Notes: generated by a model not told the origin, from the letters alone. Numbered from the stretch's first letter, positions 24,801 through 33,133 are shown. The stretch: 33,307 nt of DNA from Candidatus Kapaibacterium sp. (GCA_030833725.1 JAURGP010000022.1:1-33307), one strand, 5' to 3'. Program-made: numbers and translations.

Positions 24801-25061
24801 CACCTTGCGAACAACCGTGTCGTAGCCAACGGCCGTGACTCGCACGTCGTAGGTTCCGGCAGTGATGTTGAGAACCGTGTATTTACCGTCAGCTCCGGTG
24901 TATCCCCCTCGCGTTGTGCCAAGCACACGGACGGTTGCACCAGCTACGGCGGCCTTTTTTTCATCGGTGACCTTACCGGTCAGGATACCTGTAATACCAG
25001 CCCATGCCGGGACGGCCGCTGCCAGGGTTACAAGTACTACGACGAGGTACCTACGCACCAT
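21894..25061 (-). CDS. TonB-dependent outer-membrane receptor with carboxypeptidase-regulatory N-domain
   Basis: 1055 residues. A signal peptide (RRYLVVVLVTLAAAVPAWA) precedes a carboxypeptidase D-regulatory-like beta-sandwich (about 25-105: GKVTDEKKAAVAGATVRVLGT). A plug domain follows (about 130-230, NNFVVRGSRTTETQVLVDG), then a 22-strand-type barrel ending in a C-terminal Phe (FFGVMFRF), as Bam recognition needs. A canonical calcium-binding EF-hand loop (DGNGDGIVTPEE, residues 1011-1022) lies just before the last strands. The start has GGAG eight bases upstream. The substrate is not readable. It leads the operon with the giant exported protein, suggesting a receptor and surface partner pair. 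This is a CarboxypepD-TonB 'Oar'-like receptor rather than a SusC with SusD. Confidence 0.92.
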   Translation of the reverse strand: MVRRYLVVVLVTLAAAVPAWAGITGILTGKVTDEKKAAVAGATVRVLGTTRGGYTGADGKYTVLNITAGTYDVRVTAVGYDTVVRKVSVSADQTVTVNFTLTTGGVMMKVVDVSADRELVRSTDVGTDRISKGEDIVKIGGRDNLASLISLNAGITASGNNFVVRGSRTTETQVLVDGLAVTDQFVGGLGQSGATVSAAMPSPFATEEVQSKTGGFGAEYGNAVGGIVNTVVKTGRTDRFEGLLRYYIDVPFAWGNASNGVAAGTPKQDVIDFTFGGPLGFNRSTFFLSVRNTYEQFRNYGLQVLDPLGNNLGQNPNNQTFSRNVTARMKFQATDNAYLLVGGMYGFVSGERSGWGWLYANTPQMSVDNAGNENGLGVYGESFPERMAKQIVVQEFSSNAFAQWNQTLGANTVFELRGSFNSKISETGKRTSPNDPDLLLGGWELYYPEDVLKFEEDAVTNTTRYAAGSNRIVDSYEYFRTTAQTEDGYRQIEVTKPNPITGFIEGPGDFQNTSNPYGLFGYFASRGNEGGFELRQATFYQLDGSITHNLEVGETRHVLKGGFEMRLLTMNRHNNGNPWDGNPFYDFYGNAYGPNIYYDPEAAPNTDPIATKARTEEPFTPVTGALFIQDQIQFKSLIFTGGLRMDYLDPQAQYRTSTEVFYPIGSVEGFAEAKPKLYFSPRVTITYPVSESGRQNFKLSYGIYYQATPWSDYYDAFNTVLLRGGSVLGNPNMEMQRTNQYEVAYNHQLNDDFALTLTGYYKDIYNQSDLAYVPAVPQPYFQTVMAAYGNAKGIEITLMRRSADNWGFNINYSLGSATGTANNANTVVALDPFTGNPAFPVEPFPLSFDRRHRVNAVLNFFWGADEGPRIAGIPFLENLNINLSGFWQSGLPYTPVNLAGQATGAINSGRFPSNWRNDLRITRSIPLNNLIGGNTAIDVFLDVTNLMNFTGAVSFYTRTGSPDDDGFALRRVPGDFPATTYYRDADPKNKVTTAPNQYDRIGLRMYNAMADGNGDGIVTPEESYAGYQRYVADVVARRSLYQYPRQVFFGVMFRF
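24497..24505 (+). repeat. AGCCCCCTA motif, copy 7
   Basis: Inside the TonB-receptor plug region, read as V-G-G-L. Confidence 0.8.
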
Positions 25062-25084
25062 GAATCCACTCCAAAGGATCGTTG

Positions 25085-25104
25085 TTTTGCTTGGTTTTGC
25101 TTGT
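25085..25104. repeat. 10-bp tandem repeat in the TonB-receptor leader
   Basis: Two adjacent copies, TTTTGCTTGG and TTTTGCTTGT, lie in the 81-base gap upstream of the receptor. The period equals about one helical turn, so a regulator site or an mRNA-leader element is possible. Confidence 0.5.
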
Positions 25105-25142
25105 TTGTCGTCTGAAATGTACTGCGAAATCGCCGTGTTGCG

Positions 25143-27188
25143 TTAGTGAATCACGCTCACAGTGCGCGTCAGTGAAGCACCGTCCTGCTCAATCGTGAGC
25201 AGATACATTCCGGAAGCCAGTTTCTGCGTTGGAAGTTCCAGTACCCAATCCGAGGAACCTGCTGGCGACACCGTGTTCACCAGTGCCTCACCCTGCACAG
25301 AGAACAACCGCACAGAAATCGGACCTGCTCCTTGGCTCGTAATGCTCACGCGAGCTACGTCAGATGCTGGGTTCGGGTAGATGCTCACTGCAGCATTCAA
25401 CATCCGCTCCTCTGCCACCCGCGACGGACTACCAACCGCTGCGACGTCCACTGCGGCTACCATCACATCGGCTGCGGCAATTTCCGTTTCGACGCTGGTC
25501 ACGCGGTCACCTGGGAGGGGGCTGGCGCTGTAGGCCATGTAGAACAGGCCGTCCGATACTTCCTCAGCGATCGAGCCGAACAAGCAGTTGACACCATCTG
25601 GCGTCAGGTTAAAGGGCTGTGACCACGTTGGGTTGTTCTTGTAGCGCCACGTGAGGTACTGGTGACCGTACAAACCGTTCACGGTAATCATGGTGTCCAG
25701 GGTTTCACCCGTAAAGCGTGGCGTCGTGTCGATTTGCATTTCAAAGTAGTCGCCCGTCTTCACGCCGGTGAAGAGCATAAACACGTTGTCTTGTTCGTCG
25801 AAACCGATTGTAGGATAACGACTTACACCCGTATACGCACGGCGGCTTACGACCTTGCCCTCGCCATCCCAACGGTCGTCGCCCATGGTGCCCACGGTGT
25901 AGATCAGTGTGTCACCTTCTGGCCAGTAGTACATGCCCAGGCCTTGGTAGAGCCCATCATCCGTAACGGAGTAGATGGTGCCGCGGCGGTCAGCCAGGTT
26001 CCAGTCGGCTGATCCGGACGACAGCACATACATCAGGCCCTGACTAGTTGCCAAGTGCACACGGCCATCACTATCGATGGCAATGGCATGCATGGTGCTT
26101 GGCGATACGGTTGTATCCGAAACGAGGGAGATGGTCGTGCCGGTGATCGTTGAGTCGATAAACGTCTGATCCCGGTTGATGATCAGGCGCAGACCAATCT
26201 GCTCGTCATTCCATGTGGCACCGTAGTCAGTGGACTTGCGCACAAGCGTGCGCAGCGGGCCATCGGAGTAGGCAACGGCAACAACTGGACCACGAGCGGC
26301 AATAGCGTAGGTATCTCCACCGGCTGCACCAGGCAGTGTTTGCCCAGCCAGCGACGGTGGTACAACAGCATTCGGACCGGTAAAGAAGACTTCTGGTTCC
26401 CAGCTCTCACCACCGTTTGTCGAACGGCGGTAAATCAATTGGTCAGATTGATCCGGCATGGTGCGATTGTAGATCGCGTGCACGTTGTCACGGCCGTCAA
26501 TGGCTACGCGTGGCCACGTGGCGTTGTCGCTCGCCGAAGCAATCTCCGAGAACTGGAAGAAGGCATCGTCGCCGATACCAGAGTTGCGGAAGAAGCGAAT
26601 CGGAACGTGTGACGTGTTACCAACAGAACCGTCTTCAAAGAGGGCGATGGATGGCCATCCAGCGCGACCAATCTCCATCTTCGTCCACTCGGGCAGACCT
26701 ACGGTGAGTTCCGTGCCATTACTGGCCTCGAGGAAGTTATAGTAGCTCCCGCGTGTCTCGTTGAAACCCGGCGTGCGCGAGGCAACGTCGCGTGTGCCGT
26801 CGGTCGCTGCCATCCACAGGACTTGCAGGTACTTGTCAGCTCCGTCACGGCTTACGGCAATTCGTCGCGCCATCGAGGAATTCGTCTGGAAGTCGTAGAA
26901 GGTGGAGCCGATCTTTACTCCCGGAAGTACGCTCTGTGGCAGATCTACAACCTTAGGCGTCTGCTTACGCTGCAGAACCGGCGAAGTAGCTACCACTTCC
27001 GCCGTGCGCTCAGCCGAAGGCTGGACAATCAGTGTTGGTGCCGAAGCAGCAGGTACGAGCTGTGTTTTCGGCGGCAGCGGCATTGCCGTGGTGCGTGCAG
27101 TGGTATGCACGCGCTGGGCGAGCACGGAGCTCGCCGAGAGGATCAATGCACAGCCAACGAGAAGGGAACGGGTCGCAACCAAGTTCAT
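25143..27188 (-). CDS. Secreted sialidase/BNR-repeat-like protein with T9SS type A sorting domain
   Basis: 681 residues. A signal peptide ends at VLAQ (residue 25), followed by a P/T/V-rich linker to about 90. The beta-propeller-like body carries Asp-box-type motifs STNGGESW (256-263) and STDYGATW (319-326). Residues 599-681 form a T9SS type A sorting domain (SIYPNPASD ... GMYLLTIEQDG ... RTVSVIH), so it is exported across the outer membrane and attached or released. The sialidase active-site arginine triad cannot be confirmed by eye; many Asp-box propellers are not enzymes. AGGAG lies about seven bases before the ATG. It is followed by an 81-base gap, so it may be separately transcribed from the 104-base region upstream. 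Confidence 0.88.
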   Translation of the reverse strand: MNLVATRSLLVGCALILSASSVLAQRVHTTARTTAMPLPPKTQLVPAASAPTLIVQPSAERTAEVVATSPVLQRKQTPKVVDLPQSVLPGVKIGSTFYDFQTNSSMARRIAVSRDGADKYLQVLWMAATDGTRDVASRTPGFNETRGSYYNFLEASNGTELTVGLPEWTKMEIGRAGWPSIALFEDGSVGNTSHVPIRFFRNSGIGDDAFFQFSEIASASDNATWPRVAIDGRDNVHAIYNRTMPDQSDQLIYRRSTNGGESWEPEVFFTGPNAVVPPSLAGQTLPGAAGGDTYAIAARGPVVAVAYSDGPLRTLVRKSTDYGATWNDEQIGLRLIINRDQTFIDSTITGTTISLVSDTTVSPSTMHAIAIDSDGRVHLATSQGLMYVLSSGSADWNLADRRGTIYSVTDDGLYQGLGMYYWPEGDTLIYTVGTMGDDRWDGEGKVVSRRAYTGVSRYPTIGFDEQDNVFMLFTGVKTGDYFEMQIDTTPRFTGETLDTMITVNGLYGHQYLTWRYKNNPTWSQPFNLTPDGVNCLFGSIAEEVSDGLFYMAYSASPLPGDRVTSVETEIAAADVMVAAVDVAAVGSPSRVAEERMLNAAVSIYPNPASDVARVSITSQGAGPISVRLFSVQGEALVNTVSPAGSSDWVLELPTQKLASGMYLLTIEQDGASLTRTVSVIH

Positions 27189-27292
27189 ATGTTATCTCCT
27201 GGTAACCACAAGATGGTGTTCGGACGGAACATGTAGAGCGCGCAATATACGATTTTGCTCTCCACATCATCGAGCAGCAACCAGCGAACTTC

Positions 27293-28027
27293 TTACGGCA
27301 TGTTCGCCACGTGAGGCGCAAGCCAGGAGATCAGCGAAAGCAGGCCGAACACTGCCTGCACCACCGCAAAAACCAAGCCCCCTACCACGATGCCATACCG
27401 GTAGTGCACACCGGACCATACCGACAGGACCATGGCTGCCGCGATGTACTGCCAAGCCGTGAGGACGTCCAGACGCTGTAACCATAGGAAGAGATACGGA
27501 TGCTCGGCAGGTGACACCACCACGCCGAGATGCAGGCCATATCGCACACTTCCCGTGAGAAGGTGAAGCCCTGTTGTGAGCGATGTCTGTACCACTTCAA
27601 TGCCAGCTGTGGCACTTACGGCACCAAGAGCCATGGCATACCCTACGCGCTCGTTAGTGAGGAACCTCATCAGGAGCCACAGTAAACCTGCCATGGCGGC
27701 GTAGGATACGGTGGTCAGGATCAGTGCGCCACCGAAGGCTGCTGTAAAGGCCTTAGCTGGAACTGCCGTTGTGCTGCTGCCAGTCTCAGATCCAGGCACG
27801 ATGGTCGTGAGCTGGACAGACTCCTTCGACAACGACACGGATGAAGCCTCTGCAAACACGGCAGCGGTGTCTGCCAGGGTAACAACAAGCACGGCGGCAG
27901 CGAAGATCGCTACCGCCGTGGTGACTGAAACGGCCACTATCGAGCGGGGATCACGCAGGCCCTGCCACAGGGCCCGCAAAGCATCAAGCGTCTGCACATT
28001 ACTTTCCGGCTGGTGCAAAGTCGGCAT
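27293..28027 (-). CDS. Yip1-like multi-membrane-segment protein
   Basis: 244 residues with about five hydrophobic segments: 30-55, 90-115, 130-150, 185-205 and 213-235. The soluble N-terminus ALWQGLRDPRSIV resembles the start of bacterial Yip1-domain proteins (W-x-x-P/D-P before the first helix). The exact function is unknown. The ATG at 28027 lies inside the upstream M16 gene. A GTG at 27997, one base after that gene's TAA and preceded by GGAA, is an equally good start and would give 234 residues. It is the last gene of the lnt/M16 group; no clear terminator hairpin was seen after it. One AGCCCCCTA copy encodes V-G-G-L near its C-terminus. Confidence 0.65.
   Translation of the reverse strand: MPTLHQPESNVQTLDALRALWQGLRDPRSIVAVSVTTAVAIFAAAVLVVTLADTAAVFAEASSVSLSKESVQLTTIVPGSETGSSTTAVPAKAFTAAFGGALILTTVSYAAMAGLLWLLMRFLTNERVGYAMALGAVSATAGIEVVQTSLTTGLHLLTGSVRYGLHLGVVVSPAEHPYLFLWLQRLDVLTAWQYIAAAMVLSVWSGVHYRYGIVVGGLVFAVVQAVFGLLSLISWLAPHVANMP
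27376..27384 (+). repeat. AGCCCCCTA motif, copy 8
   Basis: Inside the Yip1-like gene, read as V-G-G-L. Confidence 0.8.
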
Positions 28028-30101
28028 CGGTCACGCCGGTGTTCACCTGTACGGAGAGATCGTAGGTGAGCGAGTAGATCGAGTTCTGCGTCACAACCTG
28101 AAGTGGGAACTGTACGCCATTGACGGCAGTGTAGTTCATGAACTTCTCAAGGTTCGTGATAGGCCCCTGGGGTGTAGGCTCGACCTTCTCAACGCGCAGC
28201 AAGAGCATGGAGGTAGCGTCGAATACCATCGTTTGTTCCGATCCACTCTCCATCGTTACCGCTACGAACAGTTCGTTTCCTTTTTTGCCCAGGACCTTAG
28301 CCTTCACACCATTTTCCGTGAGAGCAAGACCCGGGAAGAGTCTGGTTTCGGCAGCGGCCTTGGCTACTTCCTCCGGCTTCATCTCACCCGGTGCGCCACC
28401 ATTCAGCGACACCCAGCCCTGCGAGCCATTGAACCATTGCTCCTGACGCATCATACCTAGGTTGATGCTCGCAAACTCCTTGTTGGGAACCATCATCTTC
28501 CGTGTGACGGTGCCATTCATCGATCGACCCTGCATCTTCATGGTAGCCGTCCCCGTCATCGCTGCTGCAGAAACGGCATCGACAGCATCGCCTCCGAGAG
28601 CGCTGTGATGAGCCTTGACGACGTCGGCAACGGACATGGAAACCGGCTCATACTCATCGGCTGTGGCTGGCTCGAGGTCGAGCGTGTACTCGTAGATCGG
28701 CCCGAATTGCTCGAGCTTCGACTTGATTTCTGGCGACCCAACGACAGCAATCCGCAGCTGGAAGGGGCTGTAGTACTTCCGAACGGCCTTCTGCACGTCG
28801 GCAAATCCCACCTGTTCCAGGCGCTTGTCGTACGTTGTGGCATCCTTCAACGGAACCCGCGAAAGCCAAGCGTTCTGCAGAATTGCAGCAACAGTGGCCG
28901 GCTCTTCAAAGGCAAGGCGATATTGGCCAGCCATGAGAGCAATGCGTCGTTCCAGCTTAACGGGATCTGGACCCTCGGCAGCGATGCGGGAGACCTCCGT
29001 CAGGATCACGTTTAACGCCGAGTCGGTCACCGAAGAGCGCACTTCAGCGCCTGTTGACAGGCGGTTGTAGGATCCGCCACGCGTCACGTATCCAAACGGC
29101 GAGTAGGTATAGGAGTAGGTCTCACGAAGCGTTTCAAACAGAATGCTACCAAAGCCGGACCCGAAGTACGACGTTGCAACATTCAGCGCAAGGTGGTCGG
29201 GATTGCTCACACCGGGAATCGCTGCTCCCACCACGATCGAACTCTGTACGGATCCAGGCCGTGGAACGAAGTACACGCCGGCAGGAGCAACGTCCTGATC
29301 GGGAAGTTGCACCATGGGAACAGATGGGTTGCTCTTCCATGCTGCCAGCTTCTTGTTCAACATCTTTTTCACCTCGGCAGGATTGACGTCGCCTACAACG
29401 GCCATCGAGGCGATGTTCGGCGCCAGGTGCTGGGCGTAGAAGCTCGTGAGGTCCTCCCGTGTGATAGCATTCACCGAAGCCTCGGTTTGGCGCTGGGCCA
29501 GAGGGCTGGAAAATCCGTACACCACCTTACGCGACAATGCTTGAGCTAGCTCTCCGGCATTACCGCGTTGCGAGGCCACACTCGCCAAGTACTGTTCTTT
29601 GAGTTTTGCAAACTCGTCTTCGGGGAACGTTGCTTGCGTGAGCTGCTCAGCCAGAATGGTGAACAACAGATCAGAGTGCTTTGCCAACGCTGCACCCGAA
29701 ACCGTAATCGACTCCCCTACCGTGTTGGCGGAGATGCGCGCACCAACACCGTCTAGGGCGTCGGATGTTTGCTGCGCTGTTCGCGAGGTGGTTCCCTTCC
29801 CCAGCATGTCGGCCATCATCGATACCATACCCGACTTTCCAACTGGGTCCTTGGCTTCGCCTCCGCGAATCACCAGACTGAACGTCACCGTCGGTACTTG
29901 GTGATTCTCCACCACGTACACATGGAGACCATTATCCAGATCAAACTCGGTGTATGCTGGAAAGGTGAACGGCGTTGCCGCAAGTGGTTGGGGCTTCTCG
30001 TCAAGGGACAGCCCCTTGCCTGCTTCCTGTGCGCGTGCTGGCATAGTCAAGACTCCTGCAACGGCCACAACCAAAGCCATCGTGAAAAACGTATGTGACA
30101 T
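27999..30101 (-). CDS. M16-family peptidase subunit, catalytically inactive partner, with C-terminal lipid-binding-like domain
   Basis: 700 residues with a signal peptide ending at about ARAQ (25). Two M16 half-domains follow (about 45-470). Where active M16 enzymes have HxxEH, this one reads SGMVSMMADML (90-100), so the zinc ligands are absent. The second half keeps the R/Y-type region (SPFGYVTRGGSYNR), as in processing-peptidase alpha-like subunits. Residues 480-700 form an extra beta domain like LolA or outer-membrane-lipoprotein-sorting folds. AGGGGA lies seven bases before the ATG. It directly follows the active M16 gene, so the two very likely form a periplasmic heterodimer that degrades or processes peptides. 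Confidence 0.9.
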   Translation of the reverse strand: MSHTFFTMALVVAVAGVLTMPARAQEAGKGLSLDEKPQPLAATPFTFPAYTEFDLDNGLHVYVVENHQVPTVTFSLVIRGGEAKDPVGKSGMVSMMADMLGKGTTSRTAQQTSDALDGVGARISANTVGESITVSGAALAKHSDLLFTILAEQLTQATFPEDEFAKLKEQYLASVASQRGNAGELAQALSRKVVYGFSSPLAQRQTEASVNAITREDLTSFYAQHLAPNIASMAVVGDVNPAEVKKMLNKKLAAWKSNPSVPMVQLPDQDVAPAGVYFVPRPGSVQSSIVVGAAIPGVSNPDHLALNVATSYFGSGFGSILFETLRETYSYTYSPFGYVTRGGSYNRLSTGAEVRSSVTDSALNVILTEVSRIAAEGPDPVKLERRIALMAGQYRLAFEEPATVAAILQNAWLSRVPLKDATTYDKRLEQVGFADVQKAVRKYYSPFQLRIAVVGSPEIKSKLEQFGPIYEYTLDLEPATADEYEPVSMSVADVVKAHHSALGGDAVDAVSAAAMTGTATMKMQGRSMNGTVTRKMMVPNKEFASINLGMMRQEQWFNGSQGWVSLNGGAPGEMKPEEVAKAAAETRLFPGLALTENGVKAKVLGKKGNELFVAVTMESGSEQTMVFDATSMLLLRVEKVEPTPQGPITNLEKFMNYTAVNGVQFPLQVVTQNSIYSLTYDLSVQVNTGVTDADFAPAGK

Positions 30102-30103
30102 GA

Positions 30104-31474
30104 TTAGTTCCCCTTCGATGGTAGGTAGGTGAGAACAACGCGATTCGGGGTGCCGAACACACGACTGGCTACGCGCTGAATGTCGGCAGTGGTTACTGCC
30201 ATGTAGCGCTCCAGTTCGTTGTTGATCAACCCCGTACCATCGTAAAAGCGATAGTAGTTGGCCAGCTGCAGTGCCTTGCTGTACATGCCCGTTCTGCCGC
30301 TGATAAACTGCGCTTCGGTGATATTCTTCGCCTTCTGCAGCTCGGCGTCCGTTACACCATTGCGGACAACTTCAGCCAGTTGCTCGTCGATGGCCTTCTC
30401 CACTGCCTCGAGCCCCTTCCCAGGAGCTGCAACACCGATGAGGAAGGTCATCCCTGCATACTCTCGTAGCTGACTGCTACCTGCCACCTGGACGGCGAGT
30501 TGCTGGTCGTCCACGATCGCACGATACATGCGCGAGCTTTCCCCACGCGTAAGAATCGTCATCAGCAGTTCCATCGCATAGGCATCCTTGTCGGTCATCG
30601 ACACAGATTGATAGCCGATGAACATGGCTGGAAGCTGTGCTTTCTGATCGTTCACCGTTTCCCGGTAGGGAGCGGTAAGGGGCTTCAGGTTAGCAAACGA
30701 TGGACGTGCTGGAGCCTCGGCTTTGGGGAAGCTTCCGAAGTAGGCGTTGATGGTTTCACGAACGAGGGCTTCGTCGAAGTCTCCACTCACCACGAGCACG
30801 GCATTATTTGGCTGGTAGAACTTGTTGTAGAAGGCCTTGAACTCTTCGATCGAGGCACTGTCGATGTGCTGGGCTGAGCCGATCGGTGCCCAGGAATACG
30901 GCGACCCTGCGAAGAGATTCGCCTGCACCTTCTCGAACCAACCTCCGTAGGGAGCATTGTCATACCGGTTAGCGCGCTCTTCCTTGACCACACCACGTTG
31001 TGTTTCAACGCCAATCTCGTTGACCTGTAAACCCCGCATCCGCTGTGCTTCAATCCACAGCGGCAAGCGAACCTGGTTCGATGGCACCACGAAGTGGTAG
31101 ACCGTCTCATCAATGGAGGTGTAGGCATTCAACTCACCACCAGCCGACGTGATGAGCTTGTCGATGGTTCCACGTTCGATCTTGTCCGTGGACTCGAACA
31201 TGAGGTGCTCGAAGAAGTGGGCGAAGCCGGTGCGAGCCGGATCTTCATCGCGCGACCCCACCTTGTAATGCACAACGGTTGCAACTACGGGAGCACTGTG
31301 ATCCTCGTGAAGAATAACGTGTAGACCATTGTCGAGATCGTACTCGACGTAGGAAAGAGGTGGGACGTTGTCCATCGTGCTGGGAACGGATTGTCGGCTT
31401 TGTGCTTGTGCTGTAACGGTCACAGCAACAAGCCATCCTACTATGAGCAGGAGACCTGAGGGTGAGAAGTGCAT
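30104..31474 (-). CDS. M16-family zinc peptidase, active subunit
   Basis: 456 residues. A signal peptide ends at about TAQAQ (25). The inverted zinc motif HFFEH (86-90) in TGFAHFFEHLMF is intact, with a downstream glutamate in GVVKEERANRYDNAPYG as third ligand. Residues 95-130 (GGELNAYTSIDETVYHF) match the usual substrate-strand region. It has the length of a single-chain beta subunit of an M16B pair (processing-peptidase or PqqF-like clan). The neighbour encodes the alpha-like partner after only two bases. The ATG is one base after the lnt stop. The probable role is a periplasmic peptidase; its substrate is unknown. Confidence 0.92.
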   Translation of the reverse strand: MHFSPSGLLLIVGWLVAVTVTAQAQSRQSVPSTMDNVPPLSYVEYDLDNGLHVILHEDHSAPVVATVVHYKVGSRDEDPARTGFAHFFEHLMFESTDKIERGTIDKLITSAGGELNAYTSIDETVYHFVVPSNQVRLPLWIEAQRMRGLQVNEIGVETQRGVVKEERANRYDNAPYGGWFEKVQANLFAGSPYSWAPIGSAQHIDSASIEEFKAFYNKFYQPNNAVLVVSGDFDEALVRETINAYFGSFPKAEAPARPSFANLKPLTAPYRETVNDQKAQLPAMFIGYQSVSMTDKDAYAMELLMTILTRGESSRMYRAIVDDQQLAVQVAGSSQLREYAGMTFLIGVAAPGKGLEAVEKAIDEQLAEVVRNGVTDAELQKAKNITEAQFISGRTGMYSKALQLANYYRFYDGTGLINNELERYMAVTTADIQRVASRVFGTPNRVVLTYLPSKGN

Positions 31475-31475
31475 A

Positions 31476-33119
31476 CTATTCCGATAAGAATGATGTGTCG
31501 TGACGAATCTGCATGTTACGGACTACGTTGGGAAATCTTGCAGCAACCAGACCGAGGACGAGTGCGAGAAGCACCACCACCAATGCCACGGGCGGCAGGA
31601 TATCACCCAGCTGGTTGTATAAGGTTATCACGGTCATTGGTTGCACAGTACCCTGCAACACACCGCGGGTGAGTGCTGGCATGGCATATGCGGTTGAACC
31701 GTCGGCACGGATGATGCCGGTTTCACCGCTCATGGCACAGCGAAGAACATCCCGTCGCTGCTCAATGGCCCGCATTCGTGCGATACAGAAATGCTGTGCC
31801 GGCCCCCACGTACCATTGTACCATGCATCATTGGTAATCACCGCCAGAACATCGGCACCGGAGGCTACCATGTCGCGAGCTACTTCCGGATAGATACTCT
31901 CGATACAGATGATGGTTCCTACGCGACCTACCGTATCACCCAAGGGTGTGATGATGGGCAGGGGCAGGCGCGTTGTTCCCTTTCCCCATGCCGAGATACC
32001 AACACCCCATTCAATCCAGCTCATGGCAAACGTCAACTGATCCGCAAACGGTAGGCGCTCCGCAAACGGTGTGAGCATGGACTTGTGATGTACACCCACC
32101 ACTCCCCCGCCGGCCTGCATCGACATTGCTGCATTGAAGTGATCGTACCGCACAGTCGGATCGTCTGGCCACACACGTGCCGATGGGGGTGCCTGCCCAG
32201 CAGGATACACCACCCTGTCGGCAAATCCAGTAAGCAACGCAATACGTGAGGTATCCACCCATGAGCGCAGGTGCTGGAAGTCGTCCAGGTAGGGGGCTTC
32301 GCGAATCGTGTATGGAATGGCAGTCTCTGCCCACACCACCAGATCTGGGCGAGCCCCTTGCCATCGAATGGAGTCTACAAGATGCTGTTGTTGAGCAACC
32401 TGCCGCCGAGGGTCCGACCACTTATCCCATGGATTCTCATTCGGCTGCACGAGGGCTGCCTGAATCGTAGAGCCCCCTCGCTTGGATGGCTGGTACTGCT
32501 GCTGGTTCACAAATCCTAGCAGCGCCCACACGACTACCATGACTACTGCCGGGATGTACCGCCGCTGCACCAGGAGCGTATTGACAACGGCAATGAGGAA
32601 GGTAAGTCCGTACACACCTGCGTAATCGGCAATCTGTGCCAGCGGCGTGTCGATCAACATGTAGCCCGATGTCAACCATGGGTACGAGGCGTCGGTCTGC
32701 CCATGGAGCCACTCGAAGCCTGTAATGGAGAGTGGAGTTAGCCAGATAGATACGTTTCTACCCAGACGGCCACCCAGACGACGTCGTATGCTGGACAGTG
32801 CCAAGAATGGGAGCATCAAAAAAAACGGATGCCCCAACCATAGTGCTGCACCACTTGCCATGAGGTAGGGATCGGTTTGCTCCTGCCAACTCAGCACCCA
32901 CCAGTTGGTGATGCCGTGGTACACGAAGAACGTCACATACAGATGGGCAACAACGGATCTACGGCGATGAACCTCCATCTGATCCAGTGCCATGAGCAAC
33001 GGCACGTAGCCAACAAGAGCCAACAGGCCGAATGGAGACGGTGGGAAGGCAGCTCCCAGCAACACTCCACTTAGGAGGCACAGCAGTAGCGTGTTCGGTA
33101 GAGCGGGTATGGATGGCAT
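31476..33119 (-). CDS. lnt: Apolipoprotein N-acyltransferase
   Basis: 547 residues from ATG 33119. The ATG at 33149 is rejected because it lies in the loop of the terminator hairpin of the upstream gene. About six to seven membrane segments at the N-terminus (LLLCLLSGVLLGAAFPPSPFG and others) precede a periplasmic nitrilase domain. The catalytic triad is visible as Glu265 (VVWAETAIPY), Lys346 (VHHKSMLTPF) and Cys405 (IICIESIYPE), matching Glu267, Lys335 and Cys387 of Escherichia coli Lnt. The enzyme adds the third acyl chain to the N-terminal cysteine of lipoproteins in the inner membrane, and the lipoproteins at 1587 and 6151 would be substrates. A last membrane helix (VALVVVLLALVLGLV) lies near the C-terminus. 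It is first in its operon, before the M16 pair. Confidence 0.93.
   Translation of the reverse strand: MPSIPALPNTLLLCLLSGVLLGAAFPPSPFGLLALVGYVPLLMALDQMEVHRRRSVVAHLYVTFFVYHGITNWWVLSWQEQTDPYLMASGAALWLGHPFFLMLPFLALSSIRRRLGGRLGRNVSIWLTPLSITGFEWLHGQTDASYPWLTSGYMLIDTPLAQIADYAGVYGLTFLIAVVNTLLVQRRYIPAVVMVVVWALLGFVNQQQYQPSKRGGSTIQAALVQPNENPWDKWSDPRRQVAQQQHLVDSIRWQGARPDLVVWAETAIPYTIREAPYLDDFQHLRSWVDTSRIALLTGFADRVVYPAGQAPPSARVWPDDPTVRYDHFNAAMSMQAGGGVVGVHHKSMLTPFAERLPFADQLTFAMSWIEWGVGISAWGKGTTRLPLPIITPLGDTVGRVGTIICIESIYPEVARDMVASGADVLAVITNDAWYNGTWGPAQHFCIARMRAIEQRRDVLRCAMSGETGIIRADGSTAYAMPALTRGVLQGTVQPMTVITLYNQLGDILPPVALVVVLLALVLGLVAARFPNVVRNMQIRHDTSFLSE
32290..32298 (-). repeat. AGCCCCCTA motif, copy 9
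   Basis: Inside lnt, read as A-P-Y. Confidence 0.8.
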
Positions 33120-33133
33120 GAGCAAAATTAGAA

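Noticed and set aside
27189-27292. Promoter for the sialidase-like gene (GTATATTGC box)
   Set aside because: The box only partly fits TAnnTTTG and the spacing to the nearest TTG is too long. Only the ribosome site is convincing.
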